A program made the translations under genes and the position numbers. Positions 1 through 9,103 of a stretch of 64,000 nt of DNA are shown in pieces; the first letter of the stretch is position 1, and the number at the start of each line of letters is the position of its first letter. Below the pieces are notes generated by a model. It was not told where the DNA came from and made no database searches. It saw only the letters and a list, made by a program, of their open reading frames with translations. This stretch comes from Hymenobacter mellowenesis (GTDB lineage Bacteria; Bacteroidota; Bacteroidia; Cytophagales; Hymenobacteraceae): NCBI RefSeq assembly GCF_030581005.1, contig NZ_JAUQSX010000001.1:248001-312000 (forward strand), read 5' to 3'.

Positions 1-191
1 CCGCGCTATGGCGTCAACAATTGTCCAGTAGGTTTCGAAATGCACCAGCTTGTGCACGTTGTACTTCTTAGTAAGCCTTCGTGTACAGCGGCCTTGTGTT
101 CTGAGACGCGCCGGGCTAAATCGTTGGTAACGCCGACATAAAGGACGGCATGATTGGCATTGGTAAGCAGGTAGACGTAGTACGTGTGCAT
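1..191 (-). pseudogene. GIY-YIG endonuclease-like protein, frameshifted and cut by window edge
   Basis: The N-terminus reads MHTYYVYLLTNANHAVLYVG and continues with VTNDLARRVSEHK, which is the opening of the small UvrC-like GIY-YIG nuclease family (usually about 80-100 residues): a YVYLLT strand, then YVG, then the R-R-x-x-EH helix. After EGL the frame goes out of register and stops at the left edge. In the next frame, from about position 72 leftwards, the expected continuation TKKYNVHKLVHFET is present and stays open to base 1. A single missing base near 72-73 explains this (family members usually read G-F-T-K-K-Y). So this is either a true frameshifted pseudogene or a sequencing error. The catalytic Tyr and Arg are present in the first part. 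The function would be a predicted nuclease with no known target. Confidence 0.75.
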
Positions 192-267
192 CGTCAGGGC
201 TTTGTCACATTAGGAGGCTGGTCGCTGAGAACAGGACGGATTGCTTCGCTGCGCCCGCAATGACAAT

Positions 268-765
268 TTAACGCTTTGCCCGAAACGACCAGGTGAGCCG
301 GAACACAGCCACCACGTCGCCGGCCTCGTCCACGCCGGTGCTGGTGCATTCCACGGTACGGCCTTCGCCGGTGGCGCGGCTCTCGGCTACGGCCTGGGCA
401 ATGCGCGGGCCGTCGGGGCAGTTGAAGGAAATCAGGCCCACCGCTTTCTTGGTGAAGTCGCCCTGAATGCTCACCACCAGCATCGAAACCGGCCCGCCGG
501 CCTGCACGTGCATCATGGCCTGAATGCCGCTGGCCAGTTCCGCCGCCATCGCCAGACAGGCGAAGTACAGGCTACGAAACGGGTTTTGGGTGAGGTACTT
601 GTAGCGGATGGTGACGGTGGCCGCTTCCGGTGTGAGTGCCGTGAGGCGCAGGCCCGCCAGCCAGGCCATGGGCAGCTTTTGCAGCAGGAAGAGCCGCAGC
701 TTCAGCGGGTTGAGGACCTGGCGGCGGAAGGCGGCGGCTTGCGGGGAATCGGCGGTGGTGGGCAT
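268..765 (-). CDS. DUF4442 (hotdog-fold, thioesterase-like) protein
   Basis: A 165-residue soluble protein with no signal peptide or membrane segment. The pattern of a long N-terminal helix (LNPLKLRLFLLQKLPMAWLAG), then TVTIRYKYLTQNPFRSLYFAC, then a strand-rich C-terminal half matches DUF4442, a PaaI/YiiD-like hotdog-fold family. In that fold the NPF-x-S-x-Y-F segment lies on the long helix that usually carries the catalytic site. Acyl-CoA thioesterase activity is inferred from the fold only. The gene starts at an ATG just inside the palindromic repeat at 786-897 and appears to stand alone. The family assignment is fairly firm and the substrate is unknown. Confidence 0.75.
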   Translation of the reverse strand: MPTTADSPQAAAFRRQVLNPLKLRLFLLQKLPMAWLAGLRLTALTPEAATVTIRYKYLTQNPFRSLYFACLAMAAELASGIQAMMHVQAGGPVSMLVVSIQGDFTKKAVGLISFNCPDGPRIAQAVAESRATGEGRTVECTSTGVDEAGDVVAVFRLTWSFRAKR

Positions 766-785
766 GGTTTCAAGTTAATTGGCTT

Positions 786-897
786 AAAGAACGTCATGCT
801 GAGCGAAGTCGAAGCATCTCGCGTGTGGTAGTAATTCAATCGATTGGTTTACTACCACACGCGAGATGCTTCGACTTCGCTCAGCATGACGTTCTTT
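786..897. repeat. Palindromic element, family 1 copy a
   Basis: Two perfect 48-bp arms (786-833 and 850-897) flank a 16-nt loop containing TTCAATCGATT. The arm core is CGTCATGCTGAGCGAAG followed by TCGAAGCATCTCGCGTG. It sits between the divergently spaced ends of the DUF4442 and DUF3857 genes. Seven related copies occur in the window. Confidence 0.9.
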
Positions 898-921
898 TTT
901 TAACCAGTCCGGCGCAGGCGG

Positions 922-2901
922 CTAGCTTTTCTTATCCAGCACTAGCACCACCTTGTTCCAGTTGGCCGAGGCGTTTACCACGGCGCGGAAGGCTTCGAAG
1001 TCGGCTTTGGGCCAACGAATTTGGCGGTAGTTTTCGTCCACTGTCACCGTCACAGTCTGGCCCTGCTGCACGTAGGAGGAATGGAAGTCGTAGTCGGGCT
1101 TGGCGGCGTCGGCGCCGGCTTTCACGTCCACGTTCAGGTCGTTGAGGTTGCGCACGGTGTAGCCGGCCGGCACGTCGAAACGGATGGTGCGCAGGTAGCG
1201 GCGGTTGTTGTCGTTTTCCACGTCGAACTGCCGTTCCTCTTTCTGGTAAAGCTCGGTTTGCGGGCCCAGCAGGGTGCCGATTTTGAAGAGGTAGCGCGGG
1301 CCGGCCTTGTCGAGCAGCGAAGGCGAATCGAGCTGGCCTTCGATGATGAAGGGCTTTTCGAGGGGGCTGATGCCTCGCTCCACGTTGCGCACGGTCATTT
1401 TCTGGAAATTGGTGGCGTCGGCCACCACGCCTTTTTGCAGCTGCTGCATGATTTCGGTGCGCTTGGCTTCCGGAATCAGGGCCCAGAAGGGCTGGATTTG
1501 CAGGGCCGGGTAGCCGCCCATGGTCTGGCGCAGCTGCACGGTGCTGCTGCTCAAATCGGGCGCGAAAATCACCGTGGCGTCGATGTTCTGCGGGCTCTGC
1601 TCGGCCGTCAGGGCCGGAATTTCCTTCACCTTGCCCACCGCCGACTCGATGTTGCCCAGCTTCACGCCTTTGATGAACAAGCCGGAGCCGGCCGTCCAGT
1701 CGGCGGGCAGCATGCCGTAGCGGTACTCGGGGCGGCCGGGGGCAAGGTACTGCCCGGTGGCGGGGAAATACAGCGCGAAATGGTCGAGGTAGTTCCAGGT
1801 ATCGAAGCTGCCGTCGAAGGGCGCAGCCTCGCGCCCGCTCGTCACCACCACCTCAAAATCGATGCCCAGCGTGCGGTAGATGGCGGCCAGTAGGTGGGTG
1901 AAACCGGCTTCGGGGGCGTTGTGGGTGGCCACTACCTGGCTCAGCGCCGAGCTGGCGCCTTCTTCGAGGTTGAAATTGAGCTTCACGTAGTTTTCGGCGG
2001 CCATGATGCGCTCGGGCAGCGGGCCGCTGGTGGGCAGCTTGGCGGCGGCCAGCACCTTGGCCACGGCCTTCACGTCGTCCTTGCCCAGCTCGGTCATGTT
2101 GCGGTAGAGGTACTGGCTGGCGTCGGCCCAGGTGAACTGGCGCACCTGGCCCTTGCTGGCAATATAGGCCAGCTTGTATTCCACGCGCATGCGCTGGGCG
2201 GGCACGTTGGCAAAGGCTTCGTCGCGCAGGCCCGGCACCGATTTCAGGCTCAGGCGCAGGGCGCGGTGGCCGGTCATGGTGGTATCGGGCTTCACGGCCG
2301 GGCCGTTGTAGACGTGGGCTTCGAAGGTCAGCGCCTCGGGCGAAATTAGCTCAAACACCACGTCGCGGGCCGCGATGTCGGTTTGCAGCACCTCGCTGCC
2401 AAAGTGGTTGAAGCGCCGCTCGCGGGTGTAGAAGTATTCCACCTCGCTGCCCTTTTCCACGCCATCCACGGCAAACACGCGAAAGCCGCGGCCACCCTCT
2501 TGGTCCTTCAGTTCCTTCATGTCGGCGGCTTTCACCTCGTGCACCTCGCCACGCGGGCTGATGGTGCGGGCCTTGATATCTACCGGCGCGCCAGTTTCCA
2601 GCACCGGCACCACAATCTTGTTGAAGCGCTCGATGCCGTCCGACGAGTTCACCCGCACAATGCGGTGTTCGGTGGCAAACAGGCGCATGTCCTTGCGCGC
2701 CTTGTCGTAGTAGTACTCAATGCTCGTGAAATCGCGCAGGATGATGGCTGGCAGCTCGGCCTCCTCTTTGGAAATCGGCAGGCGCTGCTTGCGGGCCACG
2801 TCCCAGTTGTAGCCGGCGTGTATGAGGTCGGGCGGCAGAGTTTGGCCGAAGGCCGAAGCGGTGAAAATCAGCAGAAAGAAGACGAGGAGGAAGGGGCGCA
2901 T
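922..2901 (-). CDS. DUF3857 secreted protein with degenerate transglutaminase site
   Basis: A 659-residue exported protein: signal peptide at residues 1-19 (cleavage near AFGQ), a DUF3857 beta-sandwich domain over roughly 50-230, a transglutaminase-like core around 290-400, and a beta-rich C-terminal domain. In active members the core carries GDCKD, then a His, then LDAT. Here the Cys region reads NAPEAGFTHLL (near residue 327) with no Cys, the His is kept (YLDHFALYF, near 373) and LDAT is replaced by LAPG. It therefore looks catalytically dead and may act as a binding or structural protein in the periplasm or outer membrane. It lies directly downstream of, and in line with, an intact paralogue (3045-4985), separated by a palindromic repeat. 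That suggests an old tandem duplication followed by divergence. Confidence 0.85.
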   Translation of the reverse strand: MRPFLLVFFLLIFTASAFGQTLPPDLIHAGYNWDVARKQRLPISKEEAELPAIILRDFTSIEYYYDKARKDMRLFATEHRIVRVNSSDGIERFNKIVVPVLETGAPVDIKARTISPRGEVHEVKAADMKELKDQEGGRGFRVFAVDGVEKGSEVEYFYTRERRFNHFGSEVLQTDIAARDVVFELISPEALTFEAHVYNGPAVKPDTTMTGHRALRLSLKSVPGLRDEAFANVPAQRMRVEYKLAYIASKGQVRQFTWADASQYLYRNMTELGKDDVKAVAKVLAAAKLPTSGPLPERIMAAENYVKLNFNLEEGASSALSQVVATHNAPEAGFTHLLAAIYRTLGIDFEVVVTSGREAAPFDGSFDTWNYLDHFALYFPATGQYLAPGRPEYRYGMLPADWTAGSGLFIKGVKLGNIESAVGKVKEIPALTAEQSPQNIDATVIFAPDLSSSTVQLRQTMGGYPALQIQPFWALIPEAKRTEIMQQLQKGVVADATNFQKMTVRNVERGISPLEKPFIIEGQLDSPSLLDKAGPRYLFKIGTLLGPQTELYQKEERQFDVENDNNRRYLRTIRFDVPAGYTVRNLNDLNVDVKAGADAAKPDYDFHSSYVQQGQTVTVTVDENYRQIRWPKADFEAFRAVVNASANWNKVVLVLDKKS

Positions 2902-2934
2902 ATTCAGAAGTCGGTGTTCAGTAGCAAGTAATTA

Positions 2935-3043
2935 AGAACGGTCATGCAGAGCGCAGCGAAGCATCTCGCATGCAGGAGTAATTCAATCGATTGAGTTAGC
3001 TAAAGCACGCGAGATGCTTCGCTGCGCTCTGCATGACCGTTCT
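2935..3043. repeat. Palindromic element, family 1 copy b
   Basis: Inverted arms with core GGTCATGCAGAGCGCAGCG and loop TTCAATCGATT, the same loop as copy a. It lies between the two DUF3857 genes. Confidence 0.9.
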
Positions 3044-3044
3044 A

Positions 3045-4985
3045 CTAGGTCTTTTTCTTCTTCAAAATCACCACCTCGCGGTAGGCATTGCCGAGCTTGC
3101 CCACCACGGCGTTCCAGTTGCCGAACTGCCTGGGCTGGAGCAGCAGGTAGTTCACGTACACCTCGCGGTCCTGGATGATTTTGTCGCCCTGGCGCTCGTA
3201 GCTCACCTTGAAGCCGAGGGCGTCGCCCTGGGCCTGCACGGTGGGCGGCAGGTAGCTCACCTCGTAGCCGGCGGGCACCACCAGTTCGGTGCGGGTGTGG
3301 TCGGTGTGGGCAAATTCGTTGTAGCGCGGCAGCTTGCGCGTGGTCGAGTCGATGCGGTCGGTGGCGTAGGGGCGCTCCAGGCTCAGGTTCACGTACACTT
3401 CGTCGTCCACTTTTTGCACATAGTCCTGCAGGCGGTAGTCGTAGCTGATGCTCAGCGGCTGGTCGCGGGCGTCGAGGTTGGCGATGCTGTATTTGTCGAC
3501 GAAGAACTTGTTGTTGCCGCGCTCCAGCAGTGCCTTGATGTACTTGGGCTCGGCTGTACGGTCGAGACCGTCGAGGCCGTAGCTGTGGTTGACTTTGGTG
3601 TAGCCGGCCAGGCTGAGCTTGCCGGTGCCGCGCAGGGTGGTGCCGTCCAGCGTCAGCACCGAGGCATCATCGAAACCGCTGCGGGCTTTGTCCATCGTCG
3701 GAATGGGCACCACGAGGCTGTTCTTAGGGTCGATACCGAGCAGGCCTTCTTTGCCCTGAATCATGGCCGAGGGCATGCCGTAGGGCGTGTGCTTGCTGGT
3801 GGCATCCAGGAAAACGTACTGGCCCGGCTTGGGCTCGTAGGTGGCAATCATGTGGTTATCGACGCCGGGCGTGGCTAGCTCGGCGTACTTATAGGGCAGG
3901 TCGCGGGTGCCCACCCAGGTCAGGTAGGCGTTTTTCACGCCGGCTAGGTGCAGCATGTCGTTGGTGAGGTTGGCCATGTCCTTGCAGTCGCCGTAGCGGC
4001 GGGCATACACCAGGCCCGCATCGTGCGGAATAAAGCCGCGCAGGCCCTGCTCAAAGGCGATGTACTTCACGTTGTCCTGCACCCAGTAGTAGATGCGGCG
4101 CACCTTTTCCTCCTCGGTTTTGGCGCCGGCCACCAGCGAATCGACGCGGTGCTGCAGGCCGGGGCTGGGCTGCCGGTCGATGCGGCGCACGAAGTCGGCG
4201 TACATCGTGTAGAGCTCCGGCACGCCGGCCAGCAGCTTGCGCGTCTGGCCGTTCACGTTGGCTTCCTGCACGAAGAAAACGAGGTGCGGCAGGTAGTAGC
4301 TGGCCTCGGGGCCGTCTTCCTCGCGGGGCGGGCTGGGCAGGTTGTCGGCCGTCCAGCGGTACACCACGTTATTACCTTTTTCCTCTTTGGTGTACTTAAT
4401 GGGCGTGTTTTCGGCGTGAAACGTCTTGTAACCAATCACCACGCCCTTAGGGGCCGTGATGGTGAGCTCGGCGTGCTTCACGGGCACGTAGGAACCCACG
4501 AAAAAAGGCATCACGAAGCGCGCGTCCACGTGGCGCACGGTGTAGTCGGTGATGGTGCGGGCGCCGGGCGTCACGTTCGGAAACGAGAACGAGGTGGAGC
4601 GCGTGTCGTCGAAAAACACGCCCGACTGAATCTCGAACTTGTCCTTGAACTCGGTCACCTTCACCGTCTTGAACTTCTCGCCGTTGGGCACCATGGTGCG
4701 GGCCTCCAGCTTCTGCAGGCGGTTGAAGTGCGAGCTGAACACCCGGTCGTCGGCGTACATGCCCGACTGCTCATCCAGGTGCAGCATATCGGCGTGGTGC
4801 CGGGCCAGCACCTGCACCGAGTCGTTGCGGATTTCGACGGTCAGGTCCTGGCGCATTTCCAGGTACACGGCCTTCTCGCCGGGATACTGCTTTTTCAGCT
4901 CGGCTACCTGCTGGCTGGGCGCCTGGGCGCGGGCGGACCAACCAATCAGCAGAAGCAGCGAGAAGAATAGTTTGGGAGAATACAT
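3045..4985 (-). CDS. DUF3857 transglutaminase-like secreted protein
   Basis: A 646-residue protein with a signal peptide (residues 1-20, ending SARAQA), an N-terminal DUF3857 domain, a transglutaminase core and a C-terminal DUF2569-like or beta-sandwich region. The core is intact: YGDCKDMANL with Cys near residue 334, DNHM with His near 378, and FLDATSKHTPYG with Asp near 391. The family is common and often repeated in Bacteroidota genomes. Protease-like or transglutaminase-like activity on exported proteins is assumed, but few members have been tested. The start is an ATG directly before a clear signal sequence. The stop codon lies two bases beyond palindromic copy b. Confidence 0.88.
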   Translation of the reverse strand: MYSPKLFFSLLLLIGWSARAQAPSQQVAELKKQYPGEKAVYLEMRQDLTVEIRNDSVQVLARHHADMLHLDEQSGMYADDRVFSSHFNRLQKLEARTMVPNGEKFKTVKVTEFKDKFEIQSGVFFDDTRSTSFSFPNVTPGARTITDYTVRHVDARFVMPFFVGSYVPVKHAELTITAPKGVVIGYKTFHAENTPIKYTKEEKGNNVVYRWTADNLPSPPREEDGPEASYYLPHLVFFVQEANVNGQTRKLLAGVPELYTMYADFVRRIDRQPSPGLQHRVDSLVAGAKTEEEKVRRIYYWVQDNVKYIAFEQGLRGFIPHDAGLVYARRYGDCKDMANLTNDMLHLAGVKNAYLTWVGTRDLPYKYAELATPGVDNHMIATYEPKPGQYVFLDATSKHTPYGMPSAMIQGKEGLLGIDPKNSLVVPIPTMDKARSGFDDASVLTLDGTTLRGTGKLSLAGYTKVNHSYGLDGLDRTAEPKYIKALLERGNNKFFVDKYSIANLDARDQPLSISYDYRLQDYVQKVDDEVYVNLSLERPYATDRIDSTTRKLPRYNEFAHTDHTRTELVVPAGYEVSYLPPTVQAQGDALGFKVSYERQGDKIIQDREVYVNYLLLQPRQFGNWNAVVGKLGNAYREVVILKKKKT

Positions 4986-5104
4986 CTAATGAATGGCTTA
5001 AAATCAGAGCTATAGAAAAGCCTCACAATGTACAAAGCGGCCGGCTAAAAAGTGTTATCATTCAGCGTTTCTGAAGTCGGCTGAGCTGTTTTCCACAGTG
5101 GGCT

Positions 5105-8100
5105 TTACTTCGTGGCGTACACCATCTGGTTCCAGTACACCTCGGTGCGCTGGGGCTTACCACTGGCGTCGAAGTAAGTAGTGGGGCCGCGCCGCTCGCC
5201 GCTGCGGTAAGTTTCCTCGCGCTCCAGGGTGCCGTCGGGGCGGTAGTAGCGGCAGCGGCCGTGTAGCTGGCCGTGCAGGTACTGCTCCTCTTCCATGCGC
5301 TTGCCGCCGGGGTAGAAGCTTTCCAGCAACCCCGAGCGCAGCCCTTTCACGTAGCTGGAGCGCCGGAAGACCTCGCCCGAGGCGTAGTAGTAAGTGGAGG
5401 TGCCGGTGGTCAGGTTGTGGTCGAAGGTTTCGGCGGCGGCGGGCTTGCCGTTGGCGAAGGCCACGGCCACGGGGCCGGTCTGGTTGGGCAGCGGCTGCAG
5501 GGCTGCGCCCTCGCCCGGCCCACGGAAGCTCACCAGCTGGCCGTAGTCGTATATCTTTTCCACCACCAGCTCACCGGCCGGGTTGAAGCGGCGGCTGGAG
5601 CCGTGCAGTTCGCCGCCCTCGTAGTGCTCCACGAAGGCCACCTGGCCGTTGGGAAAGTAAAACGTCCACTCGCCTTCCTCGTCGCCGGCGCGGTAGCGGC
5701 CCTTGCGGTTCAGCTGGCCGTTTTCGTAGTAGGTGAGCCATTCCCCTTCCTGCCGTCCGTTGCGGTATTCGCCCGCGCGCTCGGGCTTGCCGTTGGCAAA
5801 CAGGAGTTTGTAGGGGCCGTGGCGGCGGCCGTCCACCTGCGTCAGGGTCGATTCGGTGCTGCCGTCGGGCCGGTACGACAGGGCCACGCCGTTGCCGCTG
5901 TAGCACGTCATGGCGGCATGGTAGTATTTCTTGCCGTTCGGGTAGCTCAGGTCCAGGTCCTTGCTGTCGGGCTTCAGCTCCACGCGGCTCAGTTCCTTGC
6001 CCGTGGAATCGAAGGATACGACGCGGCGCAGGGTGCCAAACTCGGTTAGCCGCTCCTGCGTCACCTTGCCGTCCGGCTCGTAGCTGCGCGAAAGGCCGTT
6101 CACTTCGCCTTTGAAATACTCGTACTCCTCGCTCACGCGGCCATCGGCGTAGTAGTCCTTCCAGGCGCCGTGGCGCTGGCCGGCCAGGTAGTACCCGGTG
6201 CCCGAGGGCTGCCCATCCTGGTAAAACTGCTCGAAATAGCCGTTTTCCTGCCCATCGGGCCCGTATTGCAGGCGGCGCTGCAGCTGCCCGCCGTGGTAAT
6301 AAAGTTCGGAAGCGCCGTTCTTGACGCCTTTGTCGTCGTAGTGAGCCACTTCCTTCACCCCGCCGTCGGCGTAAAACCACTTCCACTCGCCGGCCAGCTG
6401 CCCGTCCACGAGCGTGCCGGTGGCGGCTTTCTGGCCCTTGGCATTGAGGGTTTGCACGGCCACGCGACCCTTTTTCACGGGCTGGTCGAGCACGAGCTTG
6501 TTGCCCGCATCGAAGTAGCGCAGGCGGGTGATGCGGCCGTGGGTGTACTCGGTTTCGGCAAAAAGGTGGCCGGTGTCGTCGAAGCTGCGGTGGGTGCCCT
6601 GGCGCTCGCCGGTGTCGTCGTAGGTTTCCTCCACGCTGGGCTTGCCATTGGCATGGAAGGTGCGCCAGGTGCCCACCCGCTTGCCGTGGGTGTAGCGGCC
6701 CTGCTCGCTCACGGTGCCGTTGGGGTGGTATTCGGTGTAGTCGCCGTCGTGCTCGTCCTTGTCGTTGGTGCCTTTATTCTCCGGCGTTTTATCGGGGTAG
6801 TAGGTGAAGAAGGGGCCTTGCTTCACGCCTTTCACCAGCATGGTGGTGTATTCGGGCGTGCCGTCCGGGTAGAAGCCTTCCTCCAGGCCGTCCACTTTGT
6901 CGTCGTGCAGCGTAGCACGCAGGTGCAGCTGGCCGGTGTCGTAGTAGGTGGCGTAGGGCCCATCCAGGTTGCCGGCCTTGAAGGTGCGGCTGCCGATGCG
7001 GGCGCCGCACTCGTTGTACGCTTTCAGGGTGCCCTCCACCTTATCGGCCCGGTATGGGATATCCAGCGACGGCTGGCCATTGGCATGAAACTCGTGGGCC
7101 AGGCCCTCGCGCTCGCCCTTATCGTTGTAGAGGAAGGTCTTCTCCACGGTGCCATCGGGCCGCAGCACTTTCCACAGCCCGATGCGCTCCCCAGCCGCGT
7201 TGTAGCGCCCCACGGCATCAATCGAGCCCTGGTTGCTGAGCGAAATCCACTCCCCGGCTTCGTGGATGAATTTGTCCTTCTCGTTGCGGCCCGCGCCCAG
7301 CCCCTCTGGCTTGCCGTCGCTGAACCAGCCCTTGAGGCGCTGGCCGGCCGGGCCACCCACCACCTGCTGCTGGCCGCGCAGGTTCATTAGCGGCTCCAGC
7401 ACGGTTTTTAGCATGGCCTCCACCTTGCTTTTGTTCGATTTCACCCACTGCGTCGCCTTTTTATCGTCGGCCGACTGCAGGATGAGGTAGGTGAACGTCG
7501 TCAGGTTGTCGCCCTCGCGCAAGGCCTTCACCATCGGCCCGTAGGCCCGAATCCAGAAGTCGGTGGCCGGCCCATCTACCGGAAATTTCTCCACCAGCAG
7601 CTGGGTTTGCTTCACCACCGCTGCCGGAAATTTCACCTTGCTTTCGTAGCTCTTCTGCAGAGCAATTTTGCTTTCCAACAATTGGTCGAGCTCGGCAAAG
7701 GCATCGTTGGGCGCCAGCGGCTTCTCCTTGTCCTGATCCCGCACTGTGGGTTCGCCCTTGGAAAGGCGCTCGGCATTCACCAGGATGCTGTGGCTGGTGG
7801 TGCCGTCGTCGGCCAGGGCCAGGAAGGTGAGCCAGCTTATCAGCGCGTGCGAAGTTTGGCCCTGTTCGGCGGCCAGCGAGCCCAGCAGCCGGTGCGAATT
7901 AGGATGCAGTGGGCGCAGCTCGATGCTGTGCTCCAGATTGGCCAGGGCCGGGGCCACCCGGTCGTGCTGGCCAAATTCCATCACCCCCAAGTTGTAGTAC
8001 AGGCTCTGGCTGTAGGGGAACAGGCGCAGGCCCTGCTGGTAGGTGGCGCGGGCGGCGTCCAGTTGCTTCAGTTCTTCCTGGGCGCTGGCCAGCGTGTTGT

Positions 8101-8407
8101 AGGTCTGGGGCTCGAAGGGCTGGAGGGCGATGGCGCGCCGGGCGGCGGCCACGGCGTCCTCGTGCTTGCCGGCCGCGCTCAAACTCAGGGCCAGCTCGCT
8201 TTGGGCGGTGGCGTAGGACGAGTCGCCGGGCGTCACGGCTCGGTACTTGGCAATGGCTCCGGCATAGTCCTCCTTGTCGTGCAGGGCCACGCCTTCTTTG
8301 ATGAGCTGGCCGGGCTTGGGCCAGGCAGTGGGGGTTTGCTGGCTCAGGCCCAGCAGCGGGGCAGCCACAAGCAGCGCCACCGAGGCACCGCGGATAACAG
8401 TAGACAT
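5105..8407 (-). CDS. Giant secreted TPR and MORN-repeat protein
   Basis: About 1100 residues. I chose the ATG at 8407 (MSTVIRG) because a signal peptide follows at once (VALLVAAPLLGLSQQ); an open frame extends further upstream but lacks signal-like character. Residues of roughly 35-210 are tetratricopeptide repeats (for example DYAGAIAKYRAV, KHEDAVAAARRAIALQP, LDAARATYQQGLRLFP). From about residue 370 to the C-terminus there are some thirty MORN_2-type repeats of the pattern Y-x-x-G-x-x-x-G-x-W-x-x-Y-x-x-x-G-x-x-x. MORN_2 is the repeat of YwqK-like proteins, often labelled antitoxin on weak grounds. This domain pair suggests a periplasmic or surface scaffold. I see no enzyme domain. The next gene upstream encodes a PPC-domain protein on the same strand. 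Confidence 0.85.
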   Translation of the reverse strand: MSTVIRGASVALLVAAPLLGLSQQTPTAWPKPGQLIKEGVALHDKEDYAGAIAKYRAVTPGDSSYATAQSELALSLSAAGKHEDAVAAARRAIALQPFEPQTYNTLASAQEELKQLDAARATYQQGLRLFPYSQSLYYNLGVMEFGQHDRVAPALANLEHSIELRPLHPNSHRLLGSLAAEQGQTSHALISWLTFLALADDGTTSHSILVNAERLSKGEPTVRDQDKEKPLAPNDAFAELDQLLESKIALQKSYESKVKFPAAVVKQTQLLVEKFPVDGPATDFWIRAYGPMVKALREGDNLTTFTYLILQSADDKKATQWVKSNKSKVEAMLKTVLEPLMNLRGQQQVVGGPAGQRLKGWFSDGKPEGLGAGRNEKDKFIHEAGEWISLSNQGSIDAVGRYNAAGERIGLWKVLRPDGTVEKTFLYNDKGEREGLAHEFHANGQPSLDIPYRADKVEGTLKAYNECGARIGSRTFKAGNLDGPYATYYDTGQLHLRATLHDDKVDGLEEGFYPDGTPEYTTMLVKGVKQGPFFTYYPDKTPENKGTNDKDEHDGDYTEYHPNGTVSEQGRYTHGKRVGTWRTFHANGKPSVEETYDDTGERQGTHRSFDDTGHLFAETEYTHGRITRLRYFDAGNKLVLDQPVKKGRVAVQTLNAKGQKAATGTLVDGQLAGEWKWFYADGGVKEVAHYDDKGVKNGASELYYHGGQLQRRLQYGPDGQENGYFEQFYQDGQPSGTGYYLAGQRHGAWKDYYADGRVSEEYEYFKGEVNGLSRSYEPDGKVTQERLTEFGTLRRVVSFDSTGKELSRVELKPDSKDLDLSYPNGKKYYHAAMTCYSGNGVALSYRPDGSTESTLTQVDGRRHGPYKLLFANGKPERAGEYRNGRQEGEWLTYYENGQLNRKGRYRAGDEEGEWTFYFPNGQVAFVEHYEGGELHGSSRRFNPAGELVVEKIYDYGQLVSFRGPGEGAALQPLPNQTGPVAVAFANGKPAAAETFDHNLTTGTSTYYYASGEVFRRSSYVKGLRSGLLESFYPGGKRMEEEQYLHGQLHGRCRYYRPDGTLEREETYRSGERRGPTTYFDASGKPQRTEVYWNQMVYATK

Positions 8408-8521
8408 AACGAACAAGGGAAGGAAACAGAGAAGGCCACTTCCCGGCCGCTGGCCGTAGCAGCGGTGCCTACAGTGCCACAATGATAATCATCTGCGGCT
8501 ATCCCTTCATGTTCAGTTCAT

Positions 8522-9067
8522 CTATTTCTTGGCCTTGGGCTGATTTTTTTTCGGCGGCGTCGAAACCGGCCCCGGCTCAGCCTTCGCGGCCGGATAAACC
8601 GTCAGCTCCTGATACCCGAATGTGGCATCGGTTTCGCGCCGAAACTCCAGTTCCGGCAGCTCGCTCAGCACGATTTCGGCCGTGGTGTACACCCGGCAGC
8701 CATCGAGCAAATGCCCGCCGATGGTGCGGCCCGTGCTATCGGCCACGGATATATGGACGTGCGAGCCATTGGTGGACAGCGTGCCCACCAGCGACACAAT
8801 CTCGAAGTGGCCCCGGTACACGCTGGGCCCTTCCTGGTTGGCCAGCCGCAGCGTAGCCACCGTGAGGCTGCCCACGCACGTCACCAGCGCGCCCGCTCGG
8901 ATATTGTTGGCCTTGACAAACGCGGTGAGGCTTTGGCGCAGGTCGTCGCCGGGCCGCAGGCGCAGGGCGTAGGTTTTCAGGTTGGAAGTGAAAGCGGCGG
9001 GCACGGCGGGCGCGGTTTGGGCCAGCGCGGGGCCGGCCAGCAGGCAAAAGAGCAGGATACGAAGCAC
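8522..9067 (-). CDS. PPC/DUF296-domain protein with signal peptide
   Basis: A 181-residue protein starting at a GTG codon, chosen because LRILLFCLLAGPALAQ behind it is a clear signal peptide. Residues of about 28-155 match the PPC (plant and prokaryote conserved, DUF296) domain: YALRLRPGDDLRQSL, then a GALVTCVGSLT strand, GHFEIVSLVGTLS, and the HVHISVAD...GGHLLDGCRVYTT block. The His residues in that block could bind metal, as proposed for some members. Cytoplasmic PPC proteins are trimers sometimes fused to AT-hooks; this one is predicted to be exported, so DNA binding is unlikely. The C-terminal tail is rich in Lys and Pro. Confidence 0.82.
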   Translation of the reverse strand: MLRILLFCLLAGPALAQTAPAVPAAFTSNLKTYALRLRPGDDLRQSLTAFVKANNIRAGALVTCVGSLTVATLRLANQEGPSVYRGHFEIVSLVGTLSTNGSHVHISVADSTGRTIGGHLLDGCRVYTTAEIVLSELPELEFRRETDATFGYQELTVYPAAKAEPGPVSTPPKKNQPKAKK

Positions 9068-9103
9068 GGGGCAAGGTAAGGCCGTGGAACTGGACGGCGC
9101 GCG

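Noticed and set aside
227..262. A solitary half of a family 1 palindrome (GGATTGCTTCGCTGCGCCCG and on)
   Set aside because: No inverted partner is visible close by, so it is at best a remnant.
5105..8407. Toxin-antitoxin (YwqK) system
   Set aside because: MORN_2 repeats carry that label in databases, but there is no toxin gene nearby and the protein is exported.
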